Shown: positions 18,476 through 29,332 of the stretch, piece after piece | How the letters are laid out: each line of letters begins with the position of its first letter | Numbering within the stretch: the stretch's first letter is position 1 | From: Pythium myriotylum | Taxonomy: Eukaryota > Oomycota > Peronosporomycetes > Pythiales > Pythiaceae | Assembly: GCA_023091665.1 (NCBI GenBank) | Contig: JALJCQ010000015.1 | Span: 558,001 to 622,000, forward strand | Length of the DNA: 64,000 bases | Reading direction: 5' to 3' | Made by a program: the position numbers and the translations under genes | The notes under the pieces: generated by a model | Seen by the model: the letters and a program-made list of their open reading frames with translations, nothing else | Told to the model about the DNA's origin: nothing | The model's database searches: none

Positions 18476-19640
18476 CACCCTTCGGGTTGTTTGAGTGGCT
18501 AAGGATGCCGTTCGGGTTGAAAAACGCTCCCCAGATATATTAACGGCTTCTTGATAACGCGCTCTATGGCTACCTGAAGCTGACGCCCAAGCACCTGCAG
18601 GACACGGAAGCTGATGTGTTCGAAGATGGCAAGCCGGCCGGAGCCGAGACGCGACCAGCGATAGGTCGAAGATCGTATATTGACGACATCTTGTTCGGCG
18701 GCGAGACTTGGGATCAGATGTGTGAGCGGCTGGAGAGATTGCTGCAGGCCTGCGAGGAGTGGGGGCTTTCGATCAGCCTCCCGAAGAGCGAGTTCGGCAT
18801 GAGCCGTGTTGACTACCTAGGGCACGTGGTTTCTGCGGAAGGCATCAGAGCGAAGCCGAAGAACCTCTCTGAGTTGCTGCAACTCGAGTTTCCTAAGACT
18901 CTGAAGGGGATTCAGTCGTATTTGGGCTCTCTGAACTAATATCACCAGTTTATCGAGCACTTTGCGGTTTACGCGGCCGCACTCTACGAGGTTACCCAGG
19001 CAGACTTGGCCAAGGATGCGCTAGAACCCGGTCATCTCGCGTCTGCTCGACGTGCCTTCGCAGCGCTCCAGCAGAAGTTGGCGAACGCGCCGATCCTGAG
19101 GCACTTCGACGCCGAGAAGCAGCCGGTGGTCATCATTTACTCGAATCCGTGGGCTGTCGCTGCCACACTGGCGCAGGAACACGATGGGAAGCTGATGCCG
19201 GTGAAGTTCTTCAGCAGGGTGCTGAAAGTCCACGAAGCCAAGTTCTCGCCAGCCGAGAAGGAGATTCTTGCTCTGCTCCACGTGCTGTCTGGGGCCGCGA
19301 ATATGCTGAGTGGCCGTGCTATCCAGGTGCTGACGCGATTCTCCACGTTCGGTTGGCTGTTCAAGGCGAGAGGTCTTCAAGGTCGTTTGGAGCGGTGGGC
19401 TACTGTGCTGAGTTCATGGACGCTCGAGATCGTGAAGGTCAAGAAAGACGAAGACGGCTTGAGCGGATTGGTCGCAGCCGCCACGGGCCCTGCAGACAAG
19501 ATGGACGAGATGCTTGGCGATATTCAGCCGAGGAAACGCGTCGTGGGTGAACGACATCGACTGCCCGTGCCGTCATTAGCGAAGAACGAGGCCGCGTGGG
19601 TCGTGTCTTTGGATGGATCGGGAAGCCGAAGCGGAATGGG
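18453..19640 (+). pseudogene. element A RT palm/thumb and native RNase H
   Basis: The next frame continues RT (FGLFEWLRMPFGLKNAPQIY), is stopped by TAA at 18541-18543, carries the YIDD catalytic box at about 18676-18690 and the LGHVVSAEGIRA thumb segment, meets a second TAA at 18937-18939, and goes on through the native RNase H. In that domain the first catalytic Asp of the usual TDAS motif is replaced: the sequence reads VVIIYSNPWAVAATLAQ, while the Glu of AEKEILAL remains. Loss of the native catalytic Asp fits an element that relies on its second RNase H. Confidence 0.8.
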
Positions 19641-20060
19641 GCAAGTTGCGGCGCCATCCTGTGGGCGTTGCCGACGTGGAAGATTGTCGCCGCCGAGACG
19701 TGTTTCTTCGCCGACGGAACGGTTAATGAAGCCGAGTACAGAGGTGCTATAGCTGCCATGGATCTGGCTACACGACACGGCGTCCAGGATGTGATCGTCT
19801 GCGGCGACTCCCGCATCGTGATTCAGCAGCTGAGAGGTGACATCGAGTGCCGTACAGCAGGGCTCCAGGTTCTACGCGCCGAGGCGCTGGCGAAGCTGAG
19901 CGTGTTCAAGTCGGCTTACCTCGTACACGTCGCTCGAGACTTCAATGCGGCCGCCGACCTCATCACGGGCAAGGCGCTGCAGCGCTGTGCCGGCGGAGTC
20001 GTCGACCCGGCCGAGCATGCCGGTATGAGAATGCTGAACCGCCTCCCTGAAGTCCTCAGG
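19590..20060 (+). pseudogene. element A second (plant/archaeal-type) RNase H
   Basis: Downstream of the native RNase H is a second domain of the plant-like type: VVSLDGSGS (first Asp), VNEAEYRGAIAAMDLA (Glu), VIVCGDSRIVIQQLRG (second Asp), and VHVARDFNAAADLI (the H/R-D-x-N-A-x-A-D end). The catalytic residues of the family are all present. The first motif is in the preceding reading frame and the rest in the next one, so a one-base change at about 19620-19640 breaks the gene. Confidence 0.82.
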
Positions 20061-20823
20061 CCGAGTGAAGACGAGCCGGCTGCGGCTGTCCACGTGGTGA
20101 CGCGCGGTGGTGCTGCCACGGGCGCCGATCATGGCCAAGACGCGACTCGACAGCACGAGGAGGCTGAAGGGCAAGCGGGGAGCGGTGATCGAGCTCACGG
20201 GCGTCGCCGGCGACGCACAGGCGAAACTAGCGGAGTCGAGGGAGCTGTGGCATCGCCACAGTCGACAGAGATCAACGAAGACGTTGACGGAGCGACGGGG
20301 CGCACGGGCGCACGTACGGCGAATAGCCGGGACGTTCCAACGCGCCAGCACCGTGAAGAGTGGCGTGGGAATAGGAGCGACGGGGCGTCCACAAGCGACC
20401 CGAGCCGGCGAGTCGCGTTCGATCTTCCAGCAGTCGGCAGTGAAGCTCCAGACGATTCCGTCGATCGTCCAGCAGTGCGCGAGCGTCCAGCTATCAACGA
20501 ACGTCTGCCTGCTGACGCGATGGCTACAACTGAGAAGGGCACCGATGGACGCGTCGCCGAGGCTCGAGAGTCAGTCGAAGATTCAGCGATGTACCCAACG
20601 GACATAGCCTGGCGCGGTGCGCATCATCAAGGAGCGACACGGCCAGATGAGGACGAATCCAGTATCGCAATCAATGATGACGCGAACATAGCCAGGGCGG
20701 ACGGTGCGCACTTCGGCGCGCAAGCCCGTGGGACACTTCGCGGGACCCGACAGTTGAGTCCGGCACGGCGTGGGTCGAGCGACTGCGCGCGGAGCGCATC
20801 TCGACGGCGCAAGACAAAGAACG

Positions 20824-22414
20824 ATGGAGCGCCAACGTCAAGCGCTTCCTCGCGGGCGACGTCGCCGCGCTCAGCGACCAAGAGCGCACGGCGTGCGAGA
20901 AGCTTGCAACGTCGTATGAAGTCGTCGATGGCTTTCTGTACTACGTCGGCTACCAGAAGGCGAAGGATCGAGAGCGACGCGAGCTGCGCCTCCGTCTCGT
21001 CGTGCCGTCTACTCTACACCGTGAAGTCCTGCATCACTACCATGTCAGCTTGGCCGGCGGCCACCAAGGGGTGAGTCGCGTGTACGAGAAGGCCCGGCGT
21101 TATCTATTCTGGAGGAATATGTACGCTGACGTTCGCGACTACGTGGCTGCGTGCCCAGATTGCCAGTCCGGCAAGGGTCAGCCGCGGATTCAAGTCCCGT
21201 CGCCGGGGAATATCGTCGCGACTCGGCCATTCGAGGCGGTCGGCATGGACCACGTACCGTCGTTGCCTAAATCGCATCGCGGGAACACCGAGCTCTTAAT
21301 TTGGGTGGATCAGCATACGGGCTTCGTCATCGTATCGGCAAACCGGTCTCGAGAGGCTCAAGAAGTGACGGAGTCCTACGAGCGTTGCGTGTACAGGCGC
21401 TTCGGTGCGAGCCGAGTCATTCGACACGACCGCGAGTCGGCATTTATGTCGGCCGTCTTCCGCGCGTTCAATCGATTGATCGGCCAGAGGAGCCGTGCTA
21501 CGCTCGCCTATCGGCCCCAGTCTAACGGCATGACGGAGCGAATGGTACAGACGGTCGTCCACGCCGTCAAGCTCTATGTGTCCGATCCTCAGCAAAGAGA
21601 CTGGGACGATTACGCAGAACGTCTCGTGTTTGCGCTCAACTCGGCTCACGATCGCGTCCGCGGCGACTCGCCATTCTACCTGCTACACGGGTGGGAGCCT
21701 CGAACGACTCTCGAGTCTGTGCTGCCGACGGCAGACCAAGACGGCCACGCCGATGCGAGACGATGGCGATCGGCCGTCCAGATCCAGTACCAGAAGGCAC
21801 GGCAAGACGTGGTTCGGCTACTTCGTCAAGCGATGGAAGAGCGTCGAGAGGCGAGCGAGTCAGCAGCCCGCGGCGACACGTCCGCGATAGTCCCGGGCGC
21901 TAAGGTGTGGGTCTACATTGACCAAGTCAAGCCAGGTTTCGCACGTAAACTCGCACATCTATGGCACGGCCCATTCAGAGTGCTAGAGCGACCGGCCACG
22001 CACTTGGTCAAGCTGGAGATCGAGGGCTCGACTTACCGTATCTTCCCCACCGTTCACGTCTCGCGCTTGAAGCTGTGGCGCAGCTTCGAAGATCGCCCCA
22101 TCACAGAGCTGGAAGTTCCAGCTGACGCTCGACTCGACTTCGACGAGGCGCTGCTTCCCGAATACTCGCTCGAGCCGGACAACGACGAAGGGCATTACGA
22201 GGTCGAGGCGATTATCGGCCACCGCGACGTACGCTCTGCTCGCCAAGGGCGGCCTATTCGCGAGTACCACGTGAAGTGGGTCGGCTGGGACTCGACAGAC
22301 TGGATCGCCGAAGACGACATGAACGCGCCGAGCCTCATCGAAGAGTACGAGCGACAGCTGCGCGCCGAAGGACGCTTTGCCGCGATGGCGACCGAGGTCG
22401 AAGAGGAGGAATAG
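20824..22414 (+). CDS. element A integrase with C-terminal chromodomain
   Basis: One open frame carries the HHCC zinc domain (HHYHVSLAGGHQG ... CPDCQSGKG, about 21030-21180), the DDE core (GMDHVPSL; IRHDRESAF; SNGMTERM), a GPF/Y-like module (HLWHGPFRVLERP), and a chromodomain at about 22180-22370 (YEVEAIIGHRDV ... EYHVKWVGWDSTDWIAEDD). The region 20060-20820 that should link it to the second RNase H is frameshifted (a TRAMAKTR-like segment is in another frame), so the polyprotein as a whole is broken although this 3' part is open. Chromodomains steer integration toward particular chromatin. Confidence 0.85.
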
Positions 22415-22731
22415 TACTCGGCCAGCTGCGCAGTGATCAACGCCGTCCAGGAGGCGGCGTCCGATGCTGTGCGGCTCCGAGTTGGCGTAACTAACGCCCG
22501 GGTTAGTCAGGTCGTTGCCCTGGCTAGCTGACTGCGGCGAGGTTGTGGCCGGTGGGAGGCACCGGCATGTCATTTGGTGGACATGCATATTGTATAACGT
22601 GACGTGAAAAGATGAAGGTGACAAGTTCGACTGCCTATGGATCAAGTGAAGAAGAGGGAAACGGAGTGATCATTACGATTATCTGCGAAGACGATTTCCT
22701 ATGGTGTTCAACTGCTACCAAGCTAACAGCG

Positions 22732-25497
22732 CTAGATCTGTGCAGGAGCGGCCTTCCCTGGGCTGGTACTCGAAGCGTCAGCAGTCGACCCGGCACGGGG
22801 CGCATCAGCGGTAGCGGGAGGCAGTAGGCTCGAGGGAGCCGCTGACGGCTTGGCAGACGCGGGCGTGGTCGGTCCTTGAGGCGCCAAGCTGCTTGAAGGC
22901 GAAGGTGTGCGACCGCCAGCAGCGGTCGGCGCGTCGGCTCCTGTGCGACCCGACGGCTTCGTAGTATCGGCAGGTTGAGATTTGGTCGTGGCCCCGCTGG
23001 ACGTCTTCGGCTTGCCGCTGCTCATGGGCGACGAAGGAGCGCTCTTCGTGCGCCGTGGCTGCTCATCTGTCGTCAAATCGTCGTCGCTCTCCTCCACGCC
23101 GTCTTTCTCCTCCTCAACGGAGGAGACCTCGAGGCGCTTCCGCTTCCCTGACGCACGGCTCGACGCCGACGGAGACGATGGGGCACTCTTGGACGGCGAA
23201 TCGCGCCAGAACTTGTGGTAGATACGGCTGCGCACCGAGTGGGAAGGGTGAGCCTCCGGCTTGAGCAAGAAGAAAGCACGCTCTGGTTCGGCTTGATCGA
23301 CACGATCAGCAGCTGCAAGCACAGTCTCGTTGGGCATCGGCAGCAGGTACACAGTGCCAATCGGCGGAGCAATGAGGAAGAAGGGGTCCAATAGTAGATC
23401 GGCGTCGATGTCGGGATTGTCGTCAAGAAACTTCGACAGACGCCGACAATGGGCCTTGACTTGAGACTTCGTAGTCGAGTGCCGTTGCTTGCGCTCCTCG
23501 CGCCACTGACGATCGACCGACGACGGCACGACCAGGTAGTGCGTCCGCTCGTAGAAGGTGCGAATCACCAGCCTGTAAAAGGCCATGGTCTCAGTGTAGA
23601 GCCCCACGAAACGATCGTCGGCATAGTTGAAGGTGATCGGCTTGGGGATCATCTTCAGGAACTTCTTCCACCGAGCCGCGGCATTCCAAAGGGTGATCTC
23701 AGCAGCGTCGACGTTGAGGCGAGCATTGGCCTCTGTGAGGAATTTCGTATCTTGGTTGTAGTTCGGGGCCACGGCTTCGCAAGGGAACAAGCCCAACCGC
23801 CACGCGAGTCGCTCGATCTGATCAGCCGACAACGTCGAAGGCGGTCCACTTTCCGGCCATCCAGCTGCCCAGATCGGATAAGACTCGCGCATCGAGTTCA
23901 AGGTCGACTGAGAGACGTAGTTGGCGCCTCGCTCGGCCGACGGGCCCACGGTAGTGGCTGAAGACTTGCGGCCCTGATTCTTCGGCACCGGTGATCCACG
24001 CGAGTCGGTGAGATCCACGACGTCCTGGGGAGTCGGATCCGGTGAAGGTTGGCTCTGCGGCTGCGCCGCGACAGCAGCCCCCTCTCGGTTCTTCTTCGCC
24101 TTCTTCTTCATAGGTGCCTTCGTGCCCGCCGGCGCAACACGACCAGAGACAGCGGCGTCCGGGCTCGGGCTGCGGGCGGAGTTGCCGCCTCGCGCCTGCG
24201 ACGACGGAGCCGCGCTGGCCGAAGAGTCGCCCGATGAGCCTAGCTGTCCGGCGATAGTGCCGCCGAAGCCGCCACCAAAGAGGGAGTCCTGCTCGAACAG
24301 CGACTCGAGCTCGCCGCCGCCAAGATCTTTCAAGAACTGCTCGATGTCGTCGTCTGGCCGAAGATTCTCAATCTTCTCCATAAGACGAGTGCAATCGTTG
24401 ACGATCTTCTGCCGTATCATGAACGTGTCGGTGGGCACGGAGGGGTCGGCCTTCGATATCTCGGCAGCCATCGTGGTCAAGGCATCCGATCCGTTGATCC
24501 GAAAGCCGTCCGGTGTGAGGCGTGATACCAGTTGATCAAAGACAGGCGTCAAGAACCCCAGGTTGACACGAGGAGCCGAAGGGTTCGCTTCGCCGCGAAG
24601 CCTGTTGAGGACACCGAGAGCCGTCGACGTTGCGCCTGCCTCGCGAAAACCAGTGAGCAAGACAGGGCCGATCAGCTTTTCATACTTGAGCAAGGCGGCT
24701 CGCGCTTGGGCCAAGATCGCCTGTAGGAACGCGATGGTCACGGCATCGGCCGTCATCCGCCGACGAATTGCTCCTACCGTGCCGAAGCCGCGGTAGTTCG
24801 CAATCTCCTGGTTCACCTCACGGAGCGAGCCCAGACTGCCGAGGCGCCTGTAGGCCTTGTACTTCTGCTCGAGATCCGCTTGCTCCGCCGTCGCAGCTGC
24901 GGCCACTTTCTCAGCCGCGTCGAGCCGGTCGCGCAGTGAATCGCGCTCCTGGGTTACAGTCTTCAGCGTCAAGGCGTCACGCTCGCGCTCATCGCGATAA
25001 AGCTCGAGTCGACGGCGAAGGTCAGCCACCTCGTCAGGAGCAGAGGTCGACGAAGGAGCATTCGCAGGTGGAGGACTAGCAAGTTGTCGACTGGCCTCAG
25101 CCTGGGCACCGGAGTCAGCCTGGGCACCGGAGTCAGCTAGAGAACGGAGGCGGGCGGCACGACGGACGGCAGCGATGTGTAGACGCACCTTTGACCGTTC
25201 AAGTTCTTCGAGGCGCTGAGCCTTGGCCCGCAGGTCGACGAGCTCGACGTCCGCACTCTTCACTCGCGCCTTCAACGAGGCGAGCTCGGCAGCGAGCGTG
25301 CTGCTCACAGACTCGAGGAAGCTTGAGCAGGCGTCGGAAGACTGAAGAGCGGTCGAGGCGCGTTCCAACAGCGTAGTCAACCCGCGTAGTTGCTCGACGG
25401 ACAGCGGGACTGTCAGGTCAGAAATCGCCTCGAACAGATCACCCGCGACGCCTGCCAGCTTAGAGCGCGCGAGTTTGACCAAGCGCGCCTCACTCAT
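22732..25497 (-). CDS. element A antisense ORF, coiled-coil protein of unknown function
   Basis: A 921-aa frame runs antisense to gag-pol, entirely in the gap between the pol stop (22414) and the 3' LTR (25711), with its ATG 214 bp inside the LTR edge. The N-terminal ~230 residues are rich in Ala, Leu, Glu and Arg in heptad-like order (coiled coil), with a short direct repeat QADSGAQA. The middle has a Ser/Pro-rich region with a KKKAKK patch, followed by an aromatic-rich globular-looking block (YPIWAAGWPESGP ... FYERTHYLVVPSS ... FFLIAPPIGTVYLLPMPNE), and a Ser/Pro/Thr-rich C-terminus. I recognise no catalytic domain. Its length, lack of overlap with pol and aromatic block argue against a chance frame. 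Antisense genes at this position are known from some plant Gypsy elements. Confidence 0.7.
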   Translation of the reverse strand: MSEARLVKLARSKLAGVAGDLFEAISDLTVPLSVEQLRGLTTLLERASTALQSSDACSSFLESVSSTLAAELASLKARVKSADVELVDLRAKAQRLEELERSKVRLHIAAVRRAARLRSLADSGAQADSGAQAEASRQLASPPPANAPSSTSAPDEVADLRRRLELYRDERERDALTLKTVTQERDSLRDRLDAAEKVAAAATAEQADLEQKYKAYRRLGSLGSLREVNQEIANYRGFGTVGAIRRRMTADAVTIAFLQAILAQARAALLKYEKLIGPVLLTGFREAGATSTALGVLNRLRGEANPSAPRVNLGFLTPVFDQLVSRLTPDGFRINGSDALTTMAAEISKADPSVPTDTFMIRQKIVNDCTRLMEKIENLRPDDDIEQFLKDLGGGELESLFEQDSLFGGGFGGTIAGQLGSSGDSSASAAPSSQARGGNSARSPSPDAAVSGRVAPAGTKAPMKKKAKKNREGAAVAAQPQSQPSPDPTPQDVVDLTDSRGSPVPKNQGRKSSATTVGPSAERGANYVSQSTLNSMRESYPIWAAGWPESGPPSTLSADQIERLAWRLGLFPCEAVAPNYNQDTKFLTEANARLNVDAAEITLWNAAARWKKFLKMIPKPITFNYADDRFVGLYTETMAFYRLVIRTFYERTHYLVVPSSVDRQWREERKQRHSTTKSQVKAHCRRLSKFLDDNPDIDADLLLDPFFLIAPPIGTVYLLPMPNETVLAAADRVDQAEPERAFFLLKPEAHPSHSVRSRIYHKFWRDSPSKSAPSSPSASSRASGKRKRLEVSSVEEEKDGVEESDDDLTTDEQPRRTKSAPSSPMSSGKPKTSSGATTKSQPADTTKPSGRTGADAPTAAGGRTPSPSSSLAPQGPTTPASAKPSAAPSSLLPPATADAPRAGSTADASSTSPGKAAPAQI

Positions 25498-25710
25498 CTG
25501 CAGAACGGTGTGAGCAAGCGAACACCTCCATGATGACCGGAGAAGGAGCGATGCGTACCGTCAAGGGGAGACCGGAGGAGAAGACGAAGTGGAGGGGCCG
25601 AAAGCTGTGCGGCTGCTCCAACGGCGTGATCGGCTGATGTGTGGTGACTCGGCCGAGAGGAGTTCTCCCATCACCCAAGGTCTGCGACCAGGCCGATGGG
25701 AGACGGGCGC

Positions 25711-26728
25711 TGTGGTAAAGCGGCCGAGAATTTTAGGGCACTAGACCGAGGTGATAGGCAGAGACTCTGGGTAGTACCGTAGGAGGCTCCAGACTAACCC
25801 ATACTATTACTATACTCGGTATCAGCCGCCGGTATTACCGGCGGAACCGATACTGAGACGATTGTGCCATCCCATAGCCGATTGGCTAAAATGGGGGTCG
25901 ATTGCGTAGCCGAAAGCCGCAGTCATCACCTGAATACAAGGGGGATGATCGGCAGGATACTGGCTGAATCGGCAGAAAAAGGGCATGTATTCAGCAGTAG
26001 TAATGGGTGTAGAGCCGGTAGCGAACTTAGGGCAGCCGAACTTAGCGTAGGGGTAGTTAGATCAGCTGATGAGACCAAGGTAATAGACTTCCACTTTCAC
26101 CGCCAAGCCCGCAAGCAAGCCGCGTCGTCTTGGCAAGGAACGTCGCATCAAGGCTCGCCGTCACCAACAGGAGGTGACGTTAAAGAAGACCCCGGTGGAA
26201 CCTGGCTATTGCTGTCAGGGGAAGCCGACGACCCTCAAGCGGCCGACTTGAAGCGCTGGGGCAAGACCGCCAGCGGCGTCGGCTGCATCAAGGACAAGGA
26301 CACTCATGTGCGCCGGTGGGATCGTCCCCCCGCCACGACAAGGCAAGGTTACGGTCTCTAGTGCTGGGCACTAGCAGATCTTACGCCCCAAGGAAGCCGC
26401 AGCCGTCTCATCGGCTGCGCACAAGTACTCCGAGCCCCTGCGTGTTGAGCAGGCGTGTTTCTCGGCCCGGTACGACCCCCGGCCCGACTCTGCGAGACGG
26501 TCTCCTCGCGGAGCTCAGCTGGCCGACCCCAGAGGCTTCACGACCCTCTGGCTTCCCCTCCCCCGACTTCGGTTCCAGAGCGCCCACGGTTCACCCCCAC
26601 AGCGACTTTCGTGGGGTGCAACGTCTGTTGGTAGCTCACTAGCACCAAGAATCTGAAGGCCTGTTGGCGAGTGGTCAGCTGTCACAAGCAGTCGCTGTGC
26701 AGTGATTTTGCTGACCCACTCTACCACA
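25711..26728 (+). repeat. 3' LTR of element A
   Basis: This 1018-bp LTR matches 13337-14354 apart from one visible substitution near its end. The purine-rich stretch gatgggagacggg at about 25693-25707 is a plausible polypurine tract. Confidence 0.93.
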
Positions 26729-27435
26729 CACCGATATCAAACGGGGCCATTTGCGTCTTGCGATTTGCCGACCGCCGGCCTTGCGACTGCTTTCGGGTTC
26801 GATCTTCCGACACCGCCTTATGCATAGAACCGAGCTCCTCGCGGAGAGTGTTGATCTCGGTGACGACTTTCGCTCGGATCTCCGACAAGGGCAGCACCGT
26901 AAGGGGTTCGACGGGCGCGACAACATGCTCGATAGCCGACTTGGGCCCAAGATCGGTCATTGCTGTGAGCGGCATGACTTTGCCCAAGGTTGGTGCCGGC
27001 GTCTGGTTGAGCGCAATCTGAATATTCGGTAGGACCCGAGGCCACGCGTTCGTTTGCAACCTCCATTCCGAAAGGAGCTTGCGGGCGCACTGTACTAGCT
27101 CGCGATTGACCACTTCCACCGTGCCATTGGCCCAGGGACACCGAGCAGTAGTAAAATGGTGGTGAACACCGAGTGCGTGCTGCAATGCCTCAATAACTTC
27201 GTTCTTGAAGTGGGTCCCTTGATCGCTGACCCAGGAGTAGCATACCCCAAAAGTCGAAAACCAGTCGAGCAGACACGTGAACGTGGTGTCGGCGTCGGCC
27301 GCCATGCACGGCTTGAACCACACATACTGGGAGGCGTCATCCTTGATGACCAGCACGTACTTGTCACCAGTGTCGGTTTACTGATGTGGAGATAGTCCCA
27401 ATGAATCAGATCGTTCGGCTTTGTCGCGTGCATCG
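26729..27435 (-). pseudogene. element B integrase core (fragment)
   Basis: The minus-strand frames encode the end of the integrase zinc region (ATGGIVPRPLGETMH), then the DDE core: LIHWDYLHI for the first Asp, a one-base frameshift at about 27370, VSDQGTHF for the second Asp, and ANGTVEVVNRE for the Glu. The frame is open up to 26729, where element A interrupts it; it resumes at 13336. The integrase is fused directly to the RT palm on its upstream side because the region in between is deleted. Confidence 0.82.
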
Positions 27436-28027
27436 TTTCACCGAGTGGACGGGGGACAATGCCACCCGTGGCGCTTACAGCACTTCACGAACTGCAGATC
27501 ATCGAGCCAGACGAGCAAGTCTTGATACAGCACGTCCTTGAACATTTCTTGTACAGTGCTTTGGCAGTACGCCACACTATCCGAGCTGCCCATCAAGACC
27601 CGCGTCGGCGTAAAAACGCCTTCGTCGGTCAGAAACGAGAACAGCTCTTGGCTCGCCTCGGCAAGAAGGAATTGCCAGTACCCTTTAAAAAAGTCGAGCG
27701 AGAAAAACACACGCGCCCCGAGAAGATGGCTCATCACGACTTCGAGCACCGGCATGAGCCATACCATCCGTTCCGTCTGCGCGTTCACCGCTCGTACGTC
27801 CACCGTCATCCGGAACGCTCCAGCTTCTTGCTTCTTCACGATCAAAGGCGGACTACACCAAGCGCTCTTGGGGTTACGATATACCATTCCCGCCGCTCGT
27901 AACTCCTCCACATGCTGCTTCATAAAAGACCGGTGCTCAGCGGGGTACCGGCGACTCTTGCAGCGGACTGGCTCCGCACCTGGCTTCAGGCGGACTTCGA
28001 GTGGCGGCATGTCCACCGGCGGGTCGT
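27436..28027 (-). pseudogene. element B reverse transcriptase (truncated)
   Basis: The frame contains RT fingers and palm: CKSRRYPAEHRSFMKQHVEEL, WCSPPLIVKK, FSLDFFKGYWQF, and the catalytic box VWLDDLQF. Immediately after VWLDD the sequence runs into the integrase zinc-finger remnant, so the RT thumb, RNase H and most of the zinc domain have been deleted. Upstream the frame is separated from protease by further shifts. Element B is therefore non-autonomous. Confidence 0.85.
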
Positions 28028-28036
28028 TACCCAGCT

Positions 28037-28487
28037 TCAGTCGGCCACGTCGGCGAATTTACTGAGCGATTCGGATAGTTGAATCGAGCCTTCATTGGAG
28101 AGACCGTTCTTCACCGCATCACGAACTTTTTGCTGTAGCACCTCGAACACTTCAGCGGCTTGCTGGTCGGCGCCGTTCGAGCTCGGGGAAACAAACAAGG
28201 TCTTCGTCCTCGACCCAGCGCGCTTCTTCAGGCGCCGGAGTCCATGTGCTGGCGGCGGCAGGCTTGTCCTGCGCGAGCGCTCCGACGGTTTCATCGACGT
28301 CTGGGCTATTTTCTGCCTGGCCGTGGTTACCTCCATTTGGCCTGTGGCCGTGTCCCACCGCTGCGACAGGAGTTTCCTCGCGGTTAAGCGGTATATACCA
28401 GTAACCGCCGCGAAGGTTCTGGATTCGGAACATGCTCTGATAGTCGTGTTCATCTTCCGCACAGTAAAAACGGGCGACTCGTGTCAT
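28037..28487 (-). pseudogene. element B protease-RT linker (frameshifted)
   Basis: Between protease and RT two overlapping minus-strand frames complement each other. One covers the upstream half (ARFYCAEDEHDYQSMF ... ARWVEDEDLVC) and the other the downstream half (NGADQQAAEVFEVLQQKVRDA ... SKFADVAD). The switch is near 28180, and another break occurs before RT near 28030. I recognise no catalytic motif, as expected for a linker. Confidence 0.65.
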
Positions 28488-29018
28488 GCCTGCTCGATAA
28501 GGCGCTGAGGACTGTACCCAAGACGCTGCATAATCCCGCGACTGAGCAAAATGTCACCGAGACTGCTTGGAAGTGGGTTCGCTGCGATCCAGCAGCACAC
28601 ATTCTGGAGCACGAGCGGGCCGCCTGACGTCTGGAATTTCAAATCGACACACACCTCGCGGTCAATTCGGAAACGGTCGCCGACAAAAGTGGTAAGTTGC
28701 ACTGGCTTCTCATACTCACGGATCTTGAGACTGGGGTCCTTCTGCTGTAGCCGGGCGACGAGCACCGGCGACATTACCGAACCGGCGGCGCCGTAGTCGG
28801 TCATCACCCGTCCCTGCACTCCGTCGTTCACGACCGCGTCCAGTAGCACTCGGTCCTCGTATCCGTCGTTGGCTACGGCGCCGATGGCGTGCTGTTGACG
28901 GCGTTGTCGCTTGTGCGCGTCCCACAGAGCCTTGGCTTCTTCGCGACTGGCATCGGGGCAGCTGTATACTCCGTGGTCAGCCGAGCTGCACTTGAAGCAC
29001 CCCGACGCCGACGGCGTC
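28484..29018 (-). pseudogene. element B zinc knuckle and aspartic protease (fragment)
   Basis: Reading leftwards from the Polinton edge, the frame gives a CX2CX4HX4C zinc knuckle (CFKCSSADHGVYSC, about 28950-28990), a basic linker, and an aspartic protease with active-site box TDYGAAGSVMS, where most Gypsy proteases have D-T/S-G-A. It ends at 28484. Gag and protease are in one frame here. The upstream part of Gag is on the other side of the Polinton and the frame is continuous across the insertion once the 6-bp duplication is counted once. Confidence 0.85.
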
Positions 29019-29248
29019 AGTAGTAATATCTAGAACATTACGTGTACGTTTTTTTTTCAACGTTTCTCACACAACCCTACAGACCTTTCCATACCCTCTC
29101 AGATCAACAAACCTATTCCACACCTCCTTTCCACAAAACACAACAAAACCGACTTTCCTATGTCCTCATTACAAACAAGCACTTTTGAATCATATTCCAA
29201 CACCAAAAATTCGCGAAGGTTCGGGGCATAGCTGAGAGACATAGAAAA
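29019..29248 (+). repeat. Polinton left terminal inverted repeat
   Basis: The sequence pairs with 45985-46214 in reverse complement over about 230 bp, including shared blocks such as cgtgtacgttttttt, tttctcacacaaccctacag and caccaaaaattcgcgaagg. Substitutions and small gaps show the two arms have drifted. Confidence 0.93.
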
Positions 29249-29299
29249 TCCGACTTCACAATAATTATTTCTCTATTCTGACATAAAATTAGTAAGTAG

Positions 29300-29306
29300 T
29301 ATATAG
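29300..29306 (+). promoter_or_regulatory. TATATAG box of the first Polinton gene
   Basis: TATATAG lies 27 bp upstream of the ATG at 29333. The same heptamer stands upstream of four other plus-strand genes of the element (32108, 36944, 37856 and 39762), 11-27 bp before the start codon. Confidence 0.6.
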
Positions 29307-29332
29307 GGATACACCATACACTACACATAAAA

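Larger units (their letters stand above)
13337..26728 (+). mobile_element. Gypsy element A (Chronos-like: extra RNase H, chromodomain, antisense ORF)
   Basis: The element is 13,392 bp, flanked by the 4-bp duplication CACC (13333-13336 and 26729-26732), and sits inside the integrase gene of element B. Gene order is gag, protease, RT, RNase H, a second plant-like RNase H, integrase and chromodomain, then a long antisense frame. An added plant-type RNase H plus a chromodomain is what was described for oomycete Chronos elements. Both LTRs are 1018 bp and I found a single difference (14335 C versus 26709 T, approximate), so insertion is recent, but pol is broken by frameshifts and two TAA stops. 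Confidence 0.92.

Noticed and set aside
20107..20607. Independent gene between the element A second RNase H and integrase
   Set aside because: The frame fits as part of the frameshifted pol linker and has no features of its own.
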